From Betaproteobacteria bacterium (GTDB lineage Bacteria > Pseudomonadota > Gammaproteobacteria > Burkholderiales > Casimicrobiaceae): 64,000 nt of DNA. The notes under the pieces are model-generated. The model made no database searches. It worked only from the letters and a program-made list of their open reading frames with translations, and was not told the DNA's origin. Positions 55,725 through 63,607 of the stretch are shown here, piece by piece. The DNA lies in contig JAAFJA010000004.1 in the NCBI GenBank assembly GCA_013298765.1, forward strand, positions 1-64,000. Direction: 5' to 3'. The translations under genes and the position numbers were made by a program. Position 1 is the stretch's first letter. Each line of letters opens with the position of its first letter.

Positions 55725-55830
55725 GCTTAGGCCCGGTTTAATTGGGGCTAGCAGCAAAATTTAGTCCTACTTGACTCAATCCGGGATCAATGCGTTGCCC
55801 CGATAAAATAGACGTTCATTTTTTGAAGTT
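55725..55830. repeat. AT-rich intergenic element, copy D
   Basis: TTTAATTGGGGCTAG (55737-55751) and GCCCCGATAAAATAGACG (55797-55814) are the two end motifs, 47 bases apart, with TTCATTTTTT following. The element fills the gap between hemJ and queC and ends close to the queC start, so it probably contains or overlaps the queC promoter. Confidence 0.55.
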
Positions 55831-55844
55831 AGACGGCTTTTTCT

Positions 55845-56543
55845 GTGAGTCAAGCGCTCGTACTTTTTTCTGGCGGACAGGATTCGACCACGTGTCTGGC
55901 GTGGGCGCTCGAGCGCTACGCGCGCGTTGAGACGCTGGGCTTTGATTACGGTCAGCGCCATCGGATTGAGCTTGAAGTACGCAAGACTACGCTCGCCGAA
56001 ATCCGCGCGCAGTTTCCGCAGTGGCGCGAAAAACTCGCTGACGATCACGTGGTTGATCTCTCCGTGCTCGGCCAAATTTCGGAAACCTCCCTCACGCGCG
56101 ACGTCGCGATCGCTTATGAAGCGAGTGGATTGCCCAACACGTTTGTGCCCGGACGCAATTTGCTCTTCCTCAACTTCGCAGCCGCGATTGCGTACCGCCG
56201 CGGGCTCGATGTATTGGTGGGCGGCATGTGCGAAACCGATTTCTCGGGCTACCCGGATTGTCGAGACAACACGATGAAGGCGACGCAACTTTCGCTCTCC
56301 CTCGGACTTGACCGCAAAATGACGATTGAAACGCCGCTCATGTGGATTAACAAAGCAGAGACTTGGGCGCTCACGCAATCGCTCGGCGGTAACGCGCTGA
56401 CTGAACTCGTGATTGAACACACCCACACTTGCTACCAGGGCGTTCGCGATACGCGCCATGCTTGGGGCTACGGCTGTGGCGAGTGCCCGGCGTGCGCGCT
56501 GCGTAAATCGGGCTACGAGACTTGGGCAGCAGAAAAGAAATGA
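55845..56543 (+). CDS. queC: 7-cyano-7-deazaguanine synthase
   Basis: 232 residues from GTG 55845. The PP-loop [18 protein letters not shown] binds [34 protein letters not shown] and the C-terminal zinc site HTCYQGV...[11 protein letters not shown] are diagnostic. It converts 7-carboxy-7-deazaguanine to preQ0 for queuosine. The stop overlaps the queE start by four bases. No preQ1 riboswitch is recognisable upstream; AT-rich element copy D occupies that gap. Confidence 0.96.
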   Translation: MSQALVLFSGGQDSTTCLAWALERYARVETLGFDYGQRHRIELEVRKTTLAEIRAQFPQWREKLADDHVVDLSVLGQISETSLTRDVAIAYEASGLPNTFVPGRNLLFLNFAAAIAYRRGLDVLVGGMCETDFSGYPDCRDNTMKATQLSLSLGLDRKMTIETPLMWINKAETWALTQSLGGNALTELVIEHTHTCYQGVRDTRHAWGYGCGECPACALRKSGYETWAAEKK

Positions 56544-57184
56544 CTTACTCCGTCAAAGAAATTTTTTATACGTTGCAAGGCGAAGGCGCGAATGCGGGGC
56601 GGCCTGCGGTGTTTTGCAGATTCGCGGGATGCAATTTGTGGAGCGGACTTGAGCGTGATCGTGCTACCGCGATTTGCAAGTTTTGCGATACCGATTTCGT
56701 GGGCACCGATGGCACGCTCGGCGGCAAATTCACCACCGCCGACGCGCTCGCCGACACCGTCGCCGCGCAGTGGCCGCAGTCGTTGTCAAACGCGAAACTC
56801 AGTAAGCCACTCGTTGTTTGCACCGGCGGCGAACCGCTGTTGCAACTCGACACACCGCTCATCGATGCGTTTCATACGCGTAGCTTCGAAATCGCGGTTG
56901 AAACCAATGGCACGATCGAAGCGCCGCCGGGCATTGATTGGATTTGCGTGAGCCCGAAGGCGGGTGCGGAGTTCAAACAGCAACGTGGTCACGAGTTAAA
57001 AGTGGTCGTGCCGCAGCCGCTCGATATGAATTTTCTTTCGAGCCTTGATTTCGAGCATCGCTTTGTACAGCCGATGGATGGCATCGATCGCATCGCCAAC
57101 ACCCAATTTGCCATCGATTGGTGCATGGCGCATCCTGAGTGGCGACTGTCGGTGCAAACCCATAAAGTGATCGGCATTCGCTAG
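56540..57184 (+). CDS. queE: 7-carboxy-7-deazaguanine synthase (radical SAM)
   Basis: 214 residues from the ATG at 56540, coupled to que[22 protein letters not shown] is the family N-terminus; the [4Fe-4S] cysteines follow a CX14CX2C pattern (GCNLWSG...[10 protein letters not shown]), the variant seen in Burkholderia QueE instead of CX3CX2[14 protein letters not shown] and [10 protein letters not shown] complete the radical SAM core. It contracts 6-carboxytetrahydropterin to 7-carboxy-7-deazaguanine. Confidence 0.95.
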   Translation: MTYSVKEIFYTLQGEGANAGRPAVFCRFAGCNLWSGLERDRATAICKFCDTDFVGTDGTLGGKFTTADALADTVAAQWPQSLSNAKLSKPLVVCTGGEPLLQLDTPLIDAFHTRSFEIAVETNGTIEAPPGIDWICVSPKAGAEFKQQRGHELKVVVPQPLDMNFLSSLDFEHRFVQPMDGIDRIANTQFAIDWCMAHPEWRLSVQTHKVIGIR

Positions 57185-57193
57185 CCCGCCCCC

Positions 57194-57556
57194 ATGAACT
57201 ACGAAATTTCCCAGCGCTTCTTCTTCGATGCCGCGCATACGCTCAAGCGAAAAATCGAAGCCGAGGGCTCGCGCCGAATCCACGGCCATACCTATCACTG
57301 CGAGGTGTCGCTGGCCGGCATGCCGAATCCCGAAAGCGGCATGGTGAGCGATTTGGGTGAACTTCGGCTCGCGCTTTCGCGGGTGCGTGAGGCGCTCGAT
57401 CATCGCTACTTGGATGAGATTGCCGGGCTTGGCGTGCCGACGCTTGAAAATCTCTGCGCGTTCGTGTGGCGCGCGCTGATTGATGAATTTCCGAACCTTT
57501 CGCAAGTTCGGGTGTGGCGCGAAGGCATGGGTGACGCCTGCGTATTGCGAAAATAG
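57194..57556 (+). CDS. queD: 6-carboxytetrahydropterin synthase (QueD), Cys-less variant
   Basis: 120 residues of the PTPS/QueD fold. Zinc ligands are FFFDAAHTL and RRIHGHTYHCEV; SDLGELRLAL and LDHRYLDEI, then PTLENLCAFVW, are conserved. In E. coli QueD the catalytic Cys precedes GRLHGHSF; here that segment reads EGSRRIHGH with Ser, and the nearest Cys comes after the HGH motif. The queC-queE neighbours leave little doubt about the pathway. I recall similar Ser versions in other Burkholderiales, so this is probably a subfamily rather than a defect. Confidence 0.92.
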   Translation: MNYEISQRFFFDAAHTLKRKIEAEGSRRIHGHTYHCEVSLAGMPNPESGMVSDLGELRLALSRVREALDHRYLDEIAGLGVPTLENLCAFVWRALIDEFPNLSQVRVWREGMGDACVLRK

Positions 57557-57559
57557 CGT

Positions 57560-58879
57560 ATGCCTCTCCCGCCCAAGCCAACTTCACCCGCCGCGCCACC
57601 TTCGCCGCTTTCTCGAAACGACGATCAGCAACGTGCAACGATCATTGTCAAAGCGAAAGCGCCTAGCAAAGCGATTGAGAAATTCTTTGCGCCCTGCCCG
57701 CGCGGGCTTGAAGGCGTGCTTGCTGATGAGCTTACCGCGCTCGGTGCACAAAAGATTGAGCCAACCGATGGTGGCGTGGGCTTTTCTGGCCCGTACGAGC
57801 TGGGGCAACGCGCGTGCTATTGGTCGCGCGTAGCCTCTCGCGTGTTGTGGCAACAAGCGGACGCTGAATACCGAAGCGAAGATGACATCTATCGTTTGGC
57901 GCGCGCCGTTGATTGGCCTCATTTATTTGCCTCTCATTTGACGATTCGCGTTGAAACGAATGCGATTCGGTCGCCGCTGCGCTCGCTTGATTTCGTATCG
58001 CTCAAAGTCAAAGATGCGATCGTCGACAAATTCCGTGCCGCGATGAATTCGCGACCGAGCGTTGATACGTCGATGCCCGACATGCGAATTTTTGTGTTTC
58101 TCACCGCGTATCGAGCCACGATTTATCTCGACCTAGCGGGTGAGGCGCTTTTCAAGCGTGGTTATCGTCGCGATGGGCTCGCAGCGCCGCTTCGCGAAAA
58201 TTTAGCCGCTGGAATGTTGCTTTTGAAGGGCTGGCGCGGCGACAAACCGCTGTTAGACGCCATGTGCGGCAGCGGCACGATCCTCACCGAAGCGGCATTG
58301 ATCGCGGTGAATCGAGCGCCAGGCTCGCAGCGCACGTTCGCATTCGAGAAACTCCGCTTTTTTGATGCGTCTCGGTTCAAAGAGATTCGTGAAGCATCCC
58401 CCATTGCAAGCAGGGCCATTGCAGAAAAGTTGCTTTTTGGAAACGACATCAATCCGGCCGCCATCGAAACCACGCGTCGGCATTTGGAAAACGTGCTCGG
58501 TACCGAGGGCGCGCGAGCGGTCACGCTCACCCAACAGCGCGCGGAGGACATCCCCCGCCCCGCCGAAAATGGCCTGCTGCTCACAAACCCCCCGTACGGC
58601 GAACGCCTGGATGAGCTCGCGCAACTCCGGGCCTGGTACCCTTCGCTCGGCGCGTGGCTGAAGCGCGAACTCTCAGGTTGGACCGCGTGTTTCATCACGG
58701 CAGACCGAGAATTTCCGAGCGGCGTCGGCTTCAAACCGTCAAAGAAAACACCGCTCTTTAACGGCGCGCTCGACTGCCGATTGTTTGAATTTCAGATGTA
58801 TTCCGGTAGCAAGCGCGAACCAAAACCACTGCCCACCGGTGGCATTCCCCTTGAGCACCAGCGCGCGCACCGCGAATGA
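57560..58879 (+). CDS. rlmL: 23S rRNA methyltransferase, RlmL-like (THUMP + methyltransferase)
   Basis: 439 residues. After a low-complexity leader of about 35 residues, FFAPCPRGLEGVLADELTAL begins the ferredoxin-like/THUMP part. IYLDLAGEALFKRGYRRDGLAAPLRENLAAGML and LLDAMCGSGTILTEAALIA form the SAM site, and LLTNPPYGERLDEL is the catalytic NPPY. It is the RlmL half only; the RlmK half of E. coli RlmKL is absent, as in many bacteria. It methylates G2445-type positions in 23S rRNA by homology. It follows queD by three bases. Confidence 0.9.
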   Translation: MPLPPKPTSPAAPPSPLSRNDDQQRATIIVKAKAPSKAIEKFFAPCPRGLEGVLADELTALGAQKIEPTDGGVGFSGPYELGQRACYWSRVASRVLWQQADAEYRSEDDIYRLARAVDWPHLFASHLTIRVETNAIRSPLRSLDFVSLKVKDAIVDKFRAAMNSRPSVDTSMPDMRIFVFLTAYRATIYLDLAGEALFKRGYRRDGLAAPLRENLAAGMLLLKGWRGDKPLLDAMCGSGTILTEAALIAVNRAPGSQRTFAFEKLRFFDASRFKEIREASPIASRAIAEKLLFGNDINPAAIETTRRHLENVLGTEGARAVTLTQQRAEDIPRPAENGLLLTNPPYGERLDELAQLRAWYPSLGAWLKRELSGWTACFITADREFPSGVGFKPSKKTPLFNGALDCRLFEFQMYSGSKREPKPLPTGGIPLEHQRAHRE

Positions 58880-58924
58880 CGCCCCGAATAAAATCGCAGT
58901 AAATCCTTGATCCTTGAGCCCGCT

Positions 58925-59107
58925 ATGTACGAATCCGAAATCACCAAATTCATTAAAGACCTCAAGGCGCAGAAACCGCACCTAGAGGAAGAGCAGCGCA
59001 AGGGCCGCGCGATTTGGTGGGATAAAAAGCCGCTCGACGTGAAAGAGCGCGAATCGCAAGACGCGGCTAAAGTGCCGCAAAAGCCGTATCCCTACGCGAC
59101 GAAATAG
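58925..59107 (+). CDS. DUF3460 family protein
   Basis: 60 residues. MYESEITKFIKDLKAQKPHL, QRKGRAIWWDK and the C-terminal PYPYA are the DUF3460 pattern, small soluble proteins found mainly in betaproteobacteria and of unknown function. The ATG at 58925 gives the family's usual start. Confidence 0.8.
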   Translation: MYESEITKFIKDLKAQKPHLEEEQRKGRAIWWDKKPLDVKERESQDAAKVPQKPYPYATK

Positions 59108-59134
59108 TCGGCTTCACGCGCTAGCGCGTTCGGG

Positions 59135-59524
59135 TCAGACTTTTGTAGCCCGCTCGCCGCTTAGATGATCGCTGGCTCGCGATTCGTTAGCGAGCATCCA
59201 GTAGGCGACGAAGTGAAGCACGAGACCTACCAAAAAGAAAACAAACCGCGCAGCGCTAAACGCGAGCATCGGTTCATCGCTCATCGCACCGTATCCCAGC
59301 GCTTGCAAGCAGCCCACGAGACACATGAGCGTACCCGGCAGCATCAGCACAGGCATCGCAAGCTGCGTTGATTGCGTGAGGCGCTCCGAATAAATCGCAA
59401 ACCACATGACGCCAACAATCGGTAGCGCAGTGACGGCGATCCCGCGCTTCAGCATGAGGCCATAAACAAGCGCGACCAGCACCCAGCCGCCAGCGAGAAC
59501 TGTAACTGTGCGTTGTGAATTCAT
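59135..59524 (-). CDS. Small membrane protein of unknown function (129 aa)
   Basis: Four hydrophobic helices (for example TVLAGGWVLVALVYGLML, LPIVGVMWFAIYS, LMCLVGCLQALG and FVFFLVGLVLHFVAYWML). The ATG at 59524 with GGAAG upstream is preferred over an in-frame start at 59611, which would overlap tcdA. No family is recognised. It is divergent from tcdA. Confidence 0.6.
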   Translation of the reverse strand: MNSQRTVTVLAGGWVLVALVYGLMLKRGIAVTALPIVGVMWFAIYSERLTQSTQLAMPVLMLPGTLMCLVGCLQALGYGAMSDEPMLAFSAARFVFFLVGLVLHFVAYWMLANESRASDHLSGERATKV

Positions 59525-59609
59525 TGCCGAAAACTTCCGTGTTGTGCAAGCGGGGCCAGCCGCGAGCGTTTGTTGCGCTAACCCCATCACACGATAATAC
59601 GCGTTATCC

Positions 59610-60392
59610 ATGACAGAGACCGCGCCTTCTTCCGATTCTGCGACCCCCGCACTTGATGACCGTCGCTTCGGAGGTATCGCGCGACTTTACGGAGAGGCTG
59701 GGCTCGCCCGCCTGCGCTCAGCGCATGTCGCGGTGGTTGGCATCGGTGGCGTGGGTTCGTGGGTTGCGGAAGCGCTGGCGCGCTCGGGCGTGGGCACGCT
59801 CACCTTGATCGATCTCGATGTGGTGGCCGAATCGAATTTGAATCGTCAGGCGCACGCAACGCTTGCCAACTTAGGTCGCAACAAAGTGGATGCGATGAAA
59901 GAGCGAATTCACGCGTTTGCCAGTGATTGCGATGTGCGCACGATTGATGATTTCGTAACGCCTGAAAACGTCTCGACCTTGATTCCGCTTGAAGCCAATC
60001 TCGTGATCGATGCCATTGACAACGTGCGCGCAAAAGCAGCGCTGATCGCTGATTGCAAGGCTGCGAAGAAGGCTGTCATCGTGTGCGGAGGGGCCGGCGG
60101 AAAGCTCGATCCAACGCGAATTCGCGCTGCCGACTTATCGCAAACGCTGCAAGATCCGCTGCTCTCGAAAGTACGCGCCACGCTGCGCAAGGCGTATGCG
60201 TTTCCACGCGGTGACAAAAAATTTGGTGTCACCGCCATTTACAGCGAAGAGAATCCAGCGCAAGCGCCCGTGGATGGCGGCGCAGGGCTTGCCTGCGCGG
60301 GCTATGGCTCGGCGATGCACATGACGGCGGCGATTGGATTGGCCGCGGTCGGGCGCGCGCTTGCCACGCTCGCGCGAACGAAACTTGAATAG
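59610..60392 (+). CDS. tcdA: tRNA threonylcarbamoyladenosine dehydratase
   Basis: 260 residues of the E1/ThiF fold. RRFGGIARLYGEAGLARLRS is followed by the nucleotide-binding VAVVGIGGVGSWVAEALARSG, then LIDLDVVAESNLNRQ and VIDAIDNVRAKAALI. The C-terminal AYGSAMHMTA-like GYGSAMHMTAAIGL is typical of TcdA (CsdL). It dehydrates t6A to cyclic ct6A at position 37 of ANN-decoding tRNAs using ATP. Single gene; the next gene is 330 bases away. Confidence 0.93.
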   Translation: MTETAPSSDSATPALDDRRFGGIARLYGEAGLARLRSAHVAVVGIGGVGSWVAEALARSGVGTLTLIDLDVVAESNLNRQAHATLANLGRNKVDAMKERIHAFASDCDVRTIDDFVTPENVSTLIPLEANLVIDAIDNVRAKAALIADCKAAKKAVIVCGGAGGKLDPTRIRAADLSQTLQDPLLSKVRATLRKAYAFPRGDKKFGVTAIYSEENPAQAPVDGGAGLACAGYGSAMHMTAAIGLAAVGRALATLARTKLE

Positions 60393-60407
60393 GTATTCAC
60401 GCTTATC

Positions 60408-60500
60408 GCCGTTTTAATTGGGTCAAGCTGTCAATGAATAAACTTTTCGATATTTAATAATTCATCGACGTAGCCCCAATAAAAGCGTCCTTTCGTTCTT
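60408..60500. repeat. AT-rich intergenic element, copy E
   Basis: TTTTAATTGGGTCAAGC (60412-60428) and TAGCCCCAATAAAAGCG (60471-60487) can pair over about ten bases, with 48 AT-rich bases between. It lies at the start of the 329-base gap between tcdA and the dioxygenase; the rest of that gap shows nothing else. Confidence 0.55.
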
Positions 60501-60721
60501 TTCGGAATGAAGACTGGTAGCAAAAATCCACAAACGTTTTCGCGTGCCGCGCGTCTCAGGAAGACCTCTGCACACCGCAGCTTATGTCCGAGGGGCGCGA
60601 AAAGGCTTGAACGCGCCCGAACCCAGCGCTGGTGTGAGAGGATTTGTTTGAGGAAGGATCGCGCGCTGTGTTGTTGTGCGCCGATCTTTCACCGTTGAAC
60701 TCATTTTTCCGGAGCACACAG

Positions 60722-61363
60722 ATGCCATTGACTCGACGTCACGCGATTGCAGGAGTTGCGGGGGCCAGCGCCATCGGCTGCGCGCCACTTTTCACCGACG
60801 CTTTTGCGCTTACACCACTTCTGCAACCCACCCCGGCCGATAGCGAAGGCCCGTTCTATCCGCCCGAATGGCGCGGCGATGTTGATGGCGATTTGCTCAC
60901 GGTGAACGGAAAACGCTACAGCGCGGGTGTGAGCATGTTGCTCATGGGGCGCATCCTCAGCAGCGAAGGCACGCCACTCACCGACGCGCGCGTTGAAATT
61001 TGGCAAGTGGATGCCACGGGCGAATATCGCCATCCACGCGATGGCGGTGATGCGCCGCTTAAGCGCGGGTTTCAAGGCTTTGGCCGCGTGACGAGCGACG
61101 ACAAGGGTGGCTATCGATTCCGCACCATCAAGCCCGTGAACTACGGCGGCCGCCCCGCCCATGTGCATTTTCGCGTTGAAGCGAAAGGCTACAAATCACT
61201 CACCACACAGATGTATTTCGCCGGAGAAAACACGGAGCGAAGCGGCTTCGGCGGCTTCTCGAAAGCGCGCGACCGTTTAACCATCAAACCCGAAGCAATG
61301 CGTGATCCCGCCGACGGCGCGCAGCTCGCCGCAAAGTTTGAGATCGTGCTTGCGAAGGCGTAA
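60722..61363 (+). CDS. Exported intradiol ring-cleavage dioxygenase-like protein
   Basis: 213 residues from the ATG at 60722, preceded by GGAG. The N-terminus has a twin-arginine-type signal (LTRRHAIAGVAGASAIGCAP), so it is exported folded. The catalytic domain follows the protocatechuate 3,4-dioxygenase plan: DSEGPFYPPEWRGD, ARVEIWQVDATGEYRHP with the first Tyr ligand, and VNYGGRPAHVHFRV with the second Tyr and the two His iron ligands. Secreted members of this family are known; the aromatic substrate is unknown. No ring-degradation genes are nearby. Confidence 0.85.
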   Translation: MPLTRRHAIAGVAGASAIGCAPLFTDAFALTPLLQPTPADSEGPFYPPEWRGDVDGDLLTVNGKRYSAGVSMLLMGRILSSEGTPLTDARVEIWQVDATGEYRHPRDGGDAPLKRGFQGFGRVTSDDKGGYRFRTIKPVNYGGRPAHVHFRVEAKGYKSLTTQMYFAGENTERSGFGGFSKARDRLTIKPEAMRDPADGAQLAAKFEIVLAKA

Positions 61364-61460
61364 CTCGCGGTGAGGGGCGCAAAATGAAGTGCGCCCCGTG
61401 TTGGCCCTTGCCGCCCAAAGCGACGTCGAGCCGACCTAACTGGACTTGGGCAGCGCGTGC

Positions 61461-61814
61461 TCAATACAAAATCGCTGGCAACACAAACGCGAAGAATCCG
61501 CCGAGCAAGTAAATCGCGACGGATGCGAGGTAAATCCACTGCGAAACCTTGCGCTGCCGCGTGCATGCGCGTGCGAGTGCGGGATCAGCGGGGCACGGCA
61601 GAAACCGCGCTCGCCACTGGAAAAATCCAGCAATCGCAAGCATCACGCCCGCGAGCAAAAACACCAAGGTTTTATGCTCCGATAGCCAAACGATCTGCGG
61701 CACCGCGCCGACGAACGCCGCGAGCGTCGCGCCCGCGCCGAGCGCGACAAGCAGCGCAGGAATCGCGCAGCAGACCAGCGTTGAGGCGCTGGTGAAGATT
61801 GAGAACCAGGTCAT
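61461..61814 (-). CDS. MerT-like heavy-metal transport membrane protein
   Basis: 117 residues if started at ATG 61814. Three membrane helices; STLVCCAIPALLVALGAGATLAAF carries the Cys-Cys pair of MerT helix 1, and RFLPCPADPALARACTRQRK a second Cys pair before the last helix, as in MerT. An ATG at 61994, overlapping the upstream HMA stop (TAATG), is in the same frame and would add 60 residues, but that stretch is mostly a palindromic repeat. It would import a metal ion bound by the upstream MerP-like protein; mercury specificity is not proven. Confidence 0.72.
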   Translation of the reverse strand: MTWFSIFTSASTLVCCAIPALLVALGAGATLAAFVGAVPQIVWLSEHKTLVFLLAGVMLAIAGFFQWRARFLPCPADPALARACTRQRKVSQWIYLASVAIYLLGGFFAFVLPAILY

Positions 61815-61857
61815 CGTGGACGTGGTTTTCAAATTCGCATCGGCGAATTTGAGCGCA

Positions 61858-61962
61858 TCGCCCCCCTCTACGCTCGGGAGAGGCGAGGCACGCTTGCCGC
61901 AAGTCTGCGACGGGGGTGAGGCGCTGAGCGTTCTGGCTCCTACGTGCTGCGAACGCTCAGCG
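61858..61962. repeat. REP/BIME-like palindromic repeat
   Basis: Two units: CCCCCCTCTACGCTCGGGAG with AGGCGAGG up to GGGGGTGAGG (61861-61921), in the style of the widespread CCTCACCCC/CCTCTCCC repeats, then a perfect 12-base inverted repeat CGCTGAGCGTTC / GAACGCTCAGCG (61922-61933 and 61951-61962). It separates the MerP-like stop from the internal MerT-like start and is open in the MerT reading frame. Confidence 0.6.
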
Positions 61963-61993
61963 GTTCCCAACTTCTGTTCTGACTCAAAATCCA

Positions 61994-62326
61994 TTAGGAT
62001 TTTTTCGCCTTCACTTCTTCACGAATGTCTTTGATCGTTGCACTGACGCGCTCGATCCCTTTGACCTCGTAGCCGGCATCGGCAATTTGCGCTTTGAGTT
62101 TCGCATCGTCAAGTTTTTGGCCGGGCTTTTGTGCGACGGCGACGATCTTGTTTTCGAGGCTGACAAACACTTCCGCCGTCTCTTTGTTCGCTTTCATTTT
62201 CTTTTCGATTGCGCCTGCGCAAAACGCGCAGACCATGCCGTCGACTTTGATCTTGACCGTTTCGGCGTGGGCCGCAATCGCAGCAAACGCAGCAAAGGAA
62301 ACAGCGATGGTTTTGATGGTTTTCAT
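61994..62326 (-). CDS. MerP-like periplasmic heavy-metal-binding protein (HMA domain)
   Basis: 110 residues from the ATG at 62326, preceded by AGGAG. Signal peptide IAVSFAAFAAIAAHA, then the HMA domain: VKIKVDGMVCAFCAGAIEKK with the GMxCxxC metal site (here CAFC) and the closing DAGYEVKGI. It binds a soft or borderline metal in the periplasm and passes it to the MerT-like membrane protein. Hydrophilic Lys-rich tail. Third gene of a four-gene operon. Confidence 0.82.
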   Translation of the reverse strand: MKTIKTIAVSFAAFAAIAAHAETVKIKVDGMVCAFCAGAIEKKMKANKETAEVFVSLENKIVAVAQKPGQKLDDAKLKAQIADAGYEVKGIERVSATIKDIREEVKAKKS

Positions 62327-62336
62327 GAGTGAACTC

Positions 62337-63068
62337 CTAGAAGGTATAACTAACGTTAAAGAAAAAATTGTCACGATGTGTGCGATCTACGCTCACACCG
62401 GCGTCGATCCACCATCGACGCTGAAAAAATCGAACGTACGGCGTGATTTCGGTTTTGTCACCACTCACCCGTTTGACTTGTACGCCCCCCCATGAGGCGA
62501 TGTCTTCGTAATCGGCTTTGTACGGCGCGAGCATTGCTTGCGCCACCACTTCATTACGACGCCAATCTTGCGTCTTAAAGCTATGCAGCTTGAGGCGGGT
62601 ATAGATCAGGCGCGTTTCGAAATCGACCCAGAGCCCACCTTGTGCGCCCACACGGGTTTTATTGTCAGGCGCTGGAACCGCTGGCTCGGGCGGAGAATGC
62701 TTAACCAATGCGCTAGCCGCACCCATCGAATTGACTGATTCGAGTCGAGTAGCGATCGGCCCGGCCCATACATAGGCGTTAAAAATTCCGTCCGTAGTCG
62801 GTTGACGATGAAGCAGGTAGGAAAACTGCGCCATTGCGACATTTCGCCACGGTGCGCTGTCGCCGTCCTCTTTCACGCGAGTGACGCCGAGCGAACCGCT
62901 TAAACGCCGATCAAACCCGTAGGCGAGCTCATAGTTTTCCTCGTCTGGCGATGCAGTAAACATCACCATCGTGGTGCCCTTGGGGATAAAAAATCCCGCG
63001 TGTGCGCTCGGCGCGCACGCAAGCGCCCCCATGGCGATGGATGCGAAGCTCATTCGCAAATTGAACAT
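62337..63068 (-). CDS. Outer-membrane-like exported protein of unknown function
   Basis: 243 residues with RBS GAGGAAT before the ATG at 63068 and a signal peptide (MSFASIAMGALACAPSAHA). The mature protein is rich in alternating beta strands with aromatic girdles (MVMFTASPDEENYELAYGF, YVRFFQRRWWIDAGVS) and ends in FNVSYTF, the C-terminal Phe signature of outer-membrane beta barrels. No named family is recognised. Ten bases before the HMA gene, so it likely shares its role in metal handling. Confidence 0.7.
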   Translation of the reverse strand: MFNLRMSFASIAMGALACAPSAHAGFFIPKGTTMVMFTASPDEENYELAYGFDRRLSGSLGVTRVKEDGDSAPWRNVAMAQFSYLLHRQPTTDGIFNAYVWAGPIATRLESVNSMGAASALVKHSPPEPAVPAPDNKTRVGAQGGLWVDFETRLIYTRLKLHSFKTQDWRRNEVVAQAMLAPYKADYEDIASWGGVQVKRVSGDKTEITPYVRFFQRRWWIDAGVSVDRTHRDNFFFNVSYTF

Positions 63069-63124
63069 AGATTCCTCGTAAACAATTACAAACTAGCAAA
63101 GCAAGCGCTTTGCTGCGAATGGAA

Positions 63125-63544
63125 CTACGAGGTATGGCGAGGCGGAGGGGTATCAGGCGCGGGGTTGCGCGACGAAAACTCGGCGTTGGCCGCCGCTAAA
63201 CGCGGCGAAGAAACATCAAATTGCGGTGCATCATGAGCGCGTGAGGATGTTGCGGCATACGTAAACGCGCAAAGCGCTTTGGCTTGGCAGCCGTCATCGA
63301 ACGTATCCACCGAATGCCAAAAGGTTTCGGCATCAATCACAACCGGGACGACGCCCTCAGCAAACTCAACACCCTCAAGCCCGACTGCTGCGAGCTCTTC
63401 CACCGTTTGCGGCATCGCCGGATGCGTCATACCGCCTGTCTTGATGGCCACCGAATGCGTTGCGCACATCTGCGCAAACGCACTCATCGGCACCCACGCG
63501 AGCGCGAGCACCAAGGCGAGAAGGCGGATAAACCGGTGAGTCAT
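63125..63544 (-). CDS. Small exported protein of unknown function, first of the metal operon
   Basis: 139 residues. Signal peptide LLALVLALAWVPMSAFA, then QMCATHSVAIKTGGMTH; three Cys and several His and Met could bind metal, which would fit the downstream MerP/MerT-like genes. The C-terminus is disordered and Pro-rich. No family is recognised. It lies 56 bases before the outer-membrane-like gene and is probably the first gene of the operon. Confidence 0.55.
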   Translation of the reverse strand: MTHRFIRLLALVLALAWVPMSAFAQMCATHSVAIKTGGMTHPAMPQTVEELAAVGLEGVEFAEGVVPVVIDAETFWHSVDTFDDGCQAKALCAFTYAATSSRAHDAPQFDVSSPRLAAANAEFSSRNPAPDTPPPRHTS

Positions 63545-63607
63545 GACGATACGATAGCTCGAAGAGGCGGAAAGTTCAATGCCGAAGGTTTCAGCCCCTG
63601 AGGCGGA

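Noticed and set aside
55705-55844. preQ1 riboswitch before queC
   Set aside because: No preQ1-I or II consensus is visible; the gap is accounted for by the AT-rich element.
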